NCBI GenBank assembly: GCA_016934985.1
Contig: JAFGRU010000096.1
Coordinates: 1-54,757 of the forward strand
DNA from: Deltaproteobacteria bacterium
Lineage (GTDB): Bacteria > Desulfobacterota > Desulfuromonadia > Desulfuromonadales > JAAYDE01
Reading direction: 5' to 3'
DNA length: 54,757 bases
Numbering within the stretch: position 1 is the stretch's first letter; every line of letters begins with the position of its first letter. The position numbers and the translations under genes are program-made. The notes below the pieces were generated by a model. The model did not search any database. It was not told where the DNA came from and saw nothing but the letters and a program-made list of their open reading frames with translations. Positions 54,001 to 54,757 of the stretch are shown here, in pieces.

Positions 54001-54442
54001 TGACGGCGACGTAGTGAATGACTGTATAGGGTGTACTGAAGTCGAAAATCAGGTCACGGTTCGGTGAGTAGAACATTCCTTGAATAGCATCGATTCGACC
54101 AAGGGCCATTTGTTCAAGACTCTTTGTCCATGGCCCAAGGCGGATATCGACATCGAGGCCCACCTGGCTGGCAACCGCCCGGGTTATGGCGGTATTAAAA
54201 CCCGCTGGTTGACCGTTTTCGTCGAGAAATTCGAAAGGTGGAAAGCTATGGTCTCCACCAATAACGATTTGGTGCGCTGGAGGGTTATGGGGAAGGATGT
54301 TACGTTTAGCGAAAGGTTTTGAAGTTCCGCCGTCCTCACCTGATGCGTTTATTGTTCCAAGGAGCACAATAGCGAACAGGTACATTAGTATTCTGAAGGG
54401 TTTCCAGTATTTTTTCTTAAAGCAGAGGCTTCGGGGTTTCAT
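51020..54442 (-). CDS. Periplasmic-binding/PAS/GGDEF/EAL sensor protein
   Basis: A 1140-residue membrane sensor that could make and/or degrade cyclic di-GMP. Layout: signal peptide (1 to about 34); an SBP_bac_3-type solute-binding domain (about 58-278: GGDHSFPPFEFLDENGQPAG and GRIDAIQGMFYSPNRDLIFD); one membrane span (291-313); three PAS domains (about 330-440, 455-575, 590-700, each ending in a DITERK-type tail or DITVRK); GGDEF with intact RFGGDEF (786-790) and inhibitory site RECD; EAL with CEALVRW (Glu914), LDDFGTGFSN and VAEGVET. Both output domains look active. The ribosome site is weak. The ligand is unknown; the binding domain resembles polar amino-acid receptors. Single gene. Confidence 0.9.
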   Translation of the reverse strand: MKPRSLCFKKKYWKPFRILMYLFAIVLLGTINASGEDGGTSKPFAKRNILPHNPPAHQIVIGGDHSFPPFEFLDENGQPAGFNTAITRAVASQVGLDVDIRLGPWTKSLEQMALGRIDAIQGMFYSPNRDLIFDFSTPYTVIHYVAVSRKSNGLPPARISDLVGQRIVVANGDIMHDFLVEQGLANQISVAFTMEDALRKLAGGQYDCALVARLTALYWIKKHQLNNLVIGQRPFISPEYCYAVSHKSSALLGQFNEGLKIIKESGEYRRIYNQYLGIYTEAAPRLATILRYILFVAVPSLVILLTVLIWVWSLRKEVARRTRELHKETNRRQVLLDKSRDGIVVLDENCKVYETNQSFAEMLGYSMQEILQLNVWDWEAQWTQKELLEKAKEIKANGCLFETRHRRKDGTCLNVEISTTETVLEGKKLFCCICRDITERKQSEQSLRESEEKYRLLAENASDLIWTYSLVENKYLYISPSIEKMFGYTIEEGLSVSLEDHLPPEVLTRVYQTHKKVLANKSNRPQECVFELEQIKKNGTAILTEVSISVIRDREGTPFAIQGITRDITERKLAVANLNMSFQAMEACNNGIMICDGLNPNYPICYVNPAFEKITDFNKDEALGLNPCLLVDNDLNRVGFLEISQALKEQVEIAVEISNQRKDGSQSWNQLKIAPVRNSDDQVTHFIGIIDDITVRKQHEQELEHKATHDALTGLANRNLLEDRINQSIYYAQRSKRIVAVLLLDLDRFKRINDTFGHSSGDTLLKKVALRLSRSIRECDTVARFGGDEFVIVLAEIAEFSDIGIVTKKILENLSHPIKINNQEFEINTSVGISFFPGNGPNAETLIQKADLAMFQAKQAGGNTSRYFSPEMTAKAQELISIEAGIREALKKEEFLLYYQPKVDLRSGQIKGCEALVRWQHPQKGLMGPDTFIPAAEESGLILPLGKWIMETACRQAKSWCISGFNNFNISVNVSARQFRQENFVGQVFEVLENTGVEPGMISLEITESMVIEDISNAVRILTLLKNKGLGLHLDDFGTGFSNFNSLRQFKVDCLKIDRSFIADALSEPSAAAVVQSIIAIAHNLRLVAVAEGVETQEQLDFLLDNQCDEYQGYFFSRPVPPEEFIKLISPGECQTKLPN

Positions 54443-54757
54443 TATATTTCTGTGTCAGATTTTAAATAAAAACTTCACAAAAAATACTTCTGCCTACCCA
54501 AAATATTAAAAGAGGGGAAAATTAGAACAAAATAAGGATTGCATACCCTGTGCCGTTAATAAAAAGGTTTTTCTAAAAATTCAAACCCTGATAATGATTA
54601 GCTTTTCTTTTAGGTTTCAAATCCAGGGAACTGCCGAAATAAAAAAAATTTAGAAAACCATATCTGACCGCAGATAAAGCCGAATAGATTTCACCTCAGA
54701 GAAGGGGGGATTTTTTTGGATATATATCCTATGTCTGCTCATCAAATGACCTATTTA
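54443..54757. other. AT-rich region at the right edge, no gene
   Basis: The upstream side of the large sensor gene. Nothing coding, no tRNA and no recognisable riboswitch is seen. A purine-rich GAGAAGGGGGGA at about 54699-54710 could be a ribosome site, but no start codon with an open frame follows in the window. Confidence 0.4.

Overview
The window reads as a stretch of chromosome from an anaerobic, respiring Deltaproteobacterium, most likely of the Desulfuromonadales (Geobacter/Desulfuromonas/Pelobacter relatives). The evidence is gene content: mdh followed by a four-subunit 2-oxoacid:ferredoxin oxidoreductase (korDABC), AcnB, a transaldolase-phosphoglucose isomerase fusion, an oxalate/formate-type MFS carrier, a DUF2867 SDR, QueH and c-di-GMP proteins. 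No phage, IS element, CRISPR array, tRNA or rRNA was found. Genes are dense and base composition looks even, so this is mainly core genome.

Layout. 1-158 (minus) is the 5' part of a 6S RNA gene running off the left edge. 574-2346 is glnB-amtB (PII and ammonium channel). 2520-6394 holds an N-terminally short RlmN-like radical SAM protein, an EI24-type membrane protein, a stand-alone tryptophan synthase beta chain (TrpB2 type) and two small proteins of unknown function. 6547-7491 is a class I fructose-1,6-bisphosphatase. The minus strand from 11651 to 7836 carries mdh-korD-korA-korB-korC, and from 19880 to 12092 it carries comEC, a REC-GGDEF regulator, hisS, aspS and a LysM lipoprotein. 20293-22821 is acnB. 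After a membrane protein, queH and an SDR come transketolase and tal-pgi (26333-31441). vanZ-recC-recB-recD follows (31646-40784), then an OFA-family transporter, glpX and rpe. livKHMGF, a branched-chain amino-acid-type ABC importer, spans 44426-49401. Two unrecognised genes and a very large periplasmic-binding/PAS/GGDEF/EAL sensor on the minus strand finish the window.

How the genes fit together. acnB, mdh and korDABC are TCA-cycle steps with ferredoxin as the electron acceptor for 2-oxoglutarate. Two unrelated FBPases, Pgi, transketolase, transaldolase and Rpe give gluconeogenesis and a non-oxidative pentose phosphate pathway, which fits growth on acetate or other small acids. PII/AmtB and Liv handle nitrogen and amino-acid acquisition. 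RecBCD and ComEC handle DNA. Two diguanylate cyclase-type proteins provide c-di-GMP signalling.

No clear-cut new system is visible. The points most worth a second look are the short RlmN-like enzyme, the coding-like but startless open frame at 31473-31655, the hairpin of unexpected polarity between mdh and korD, and the solute-binding c-di-GMP receptor. All identifications come from reading the sequence and recalling family motifs; no database search was run.
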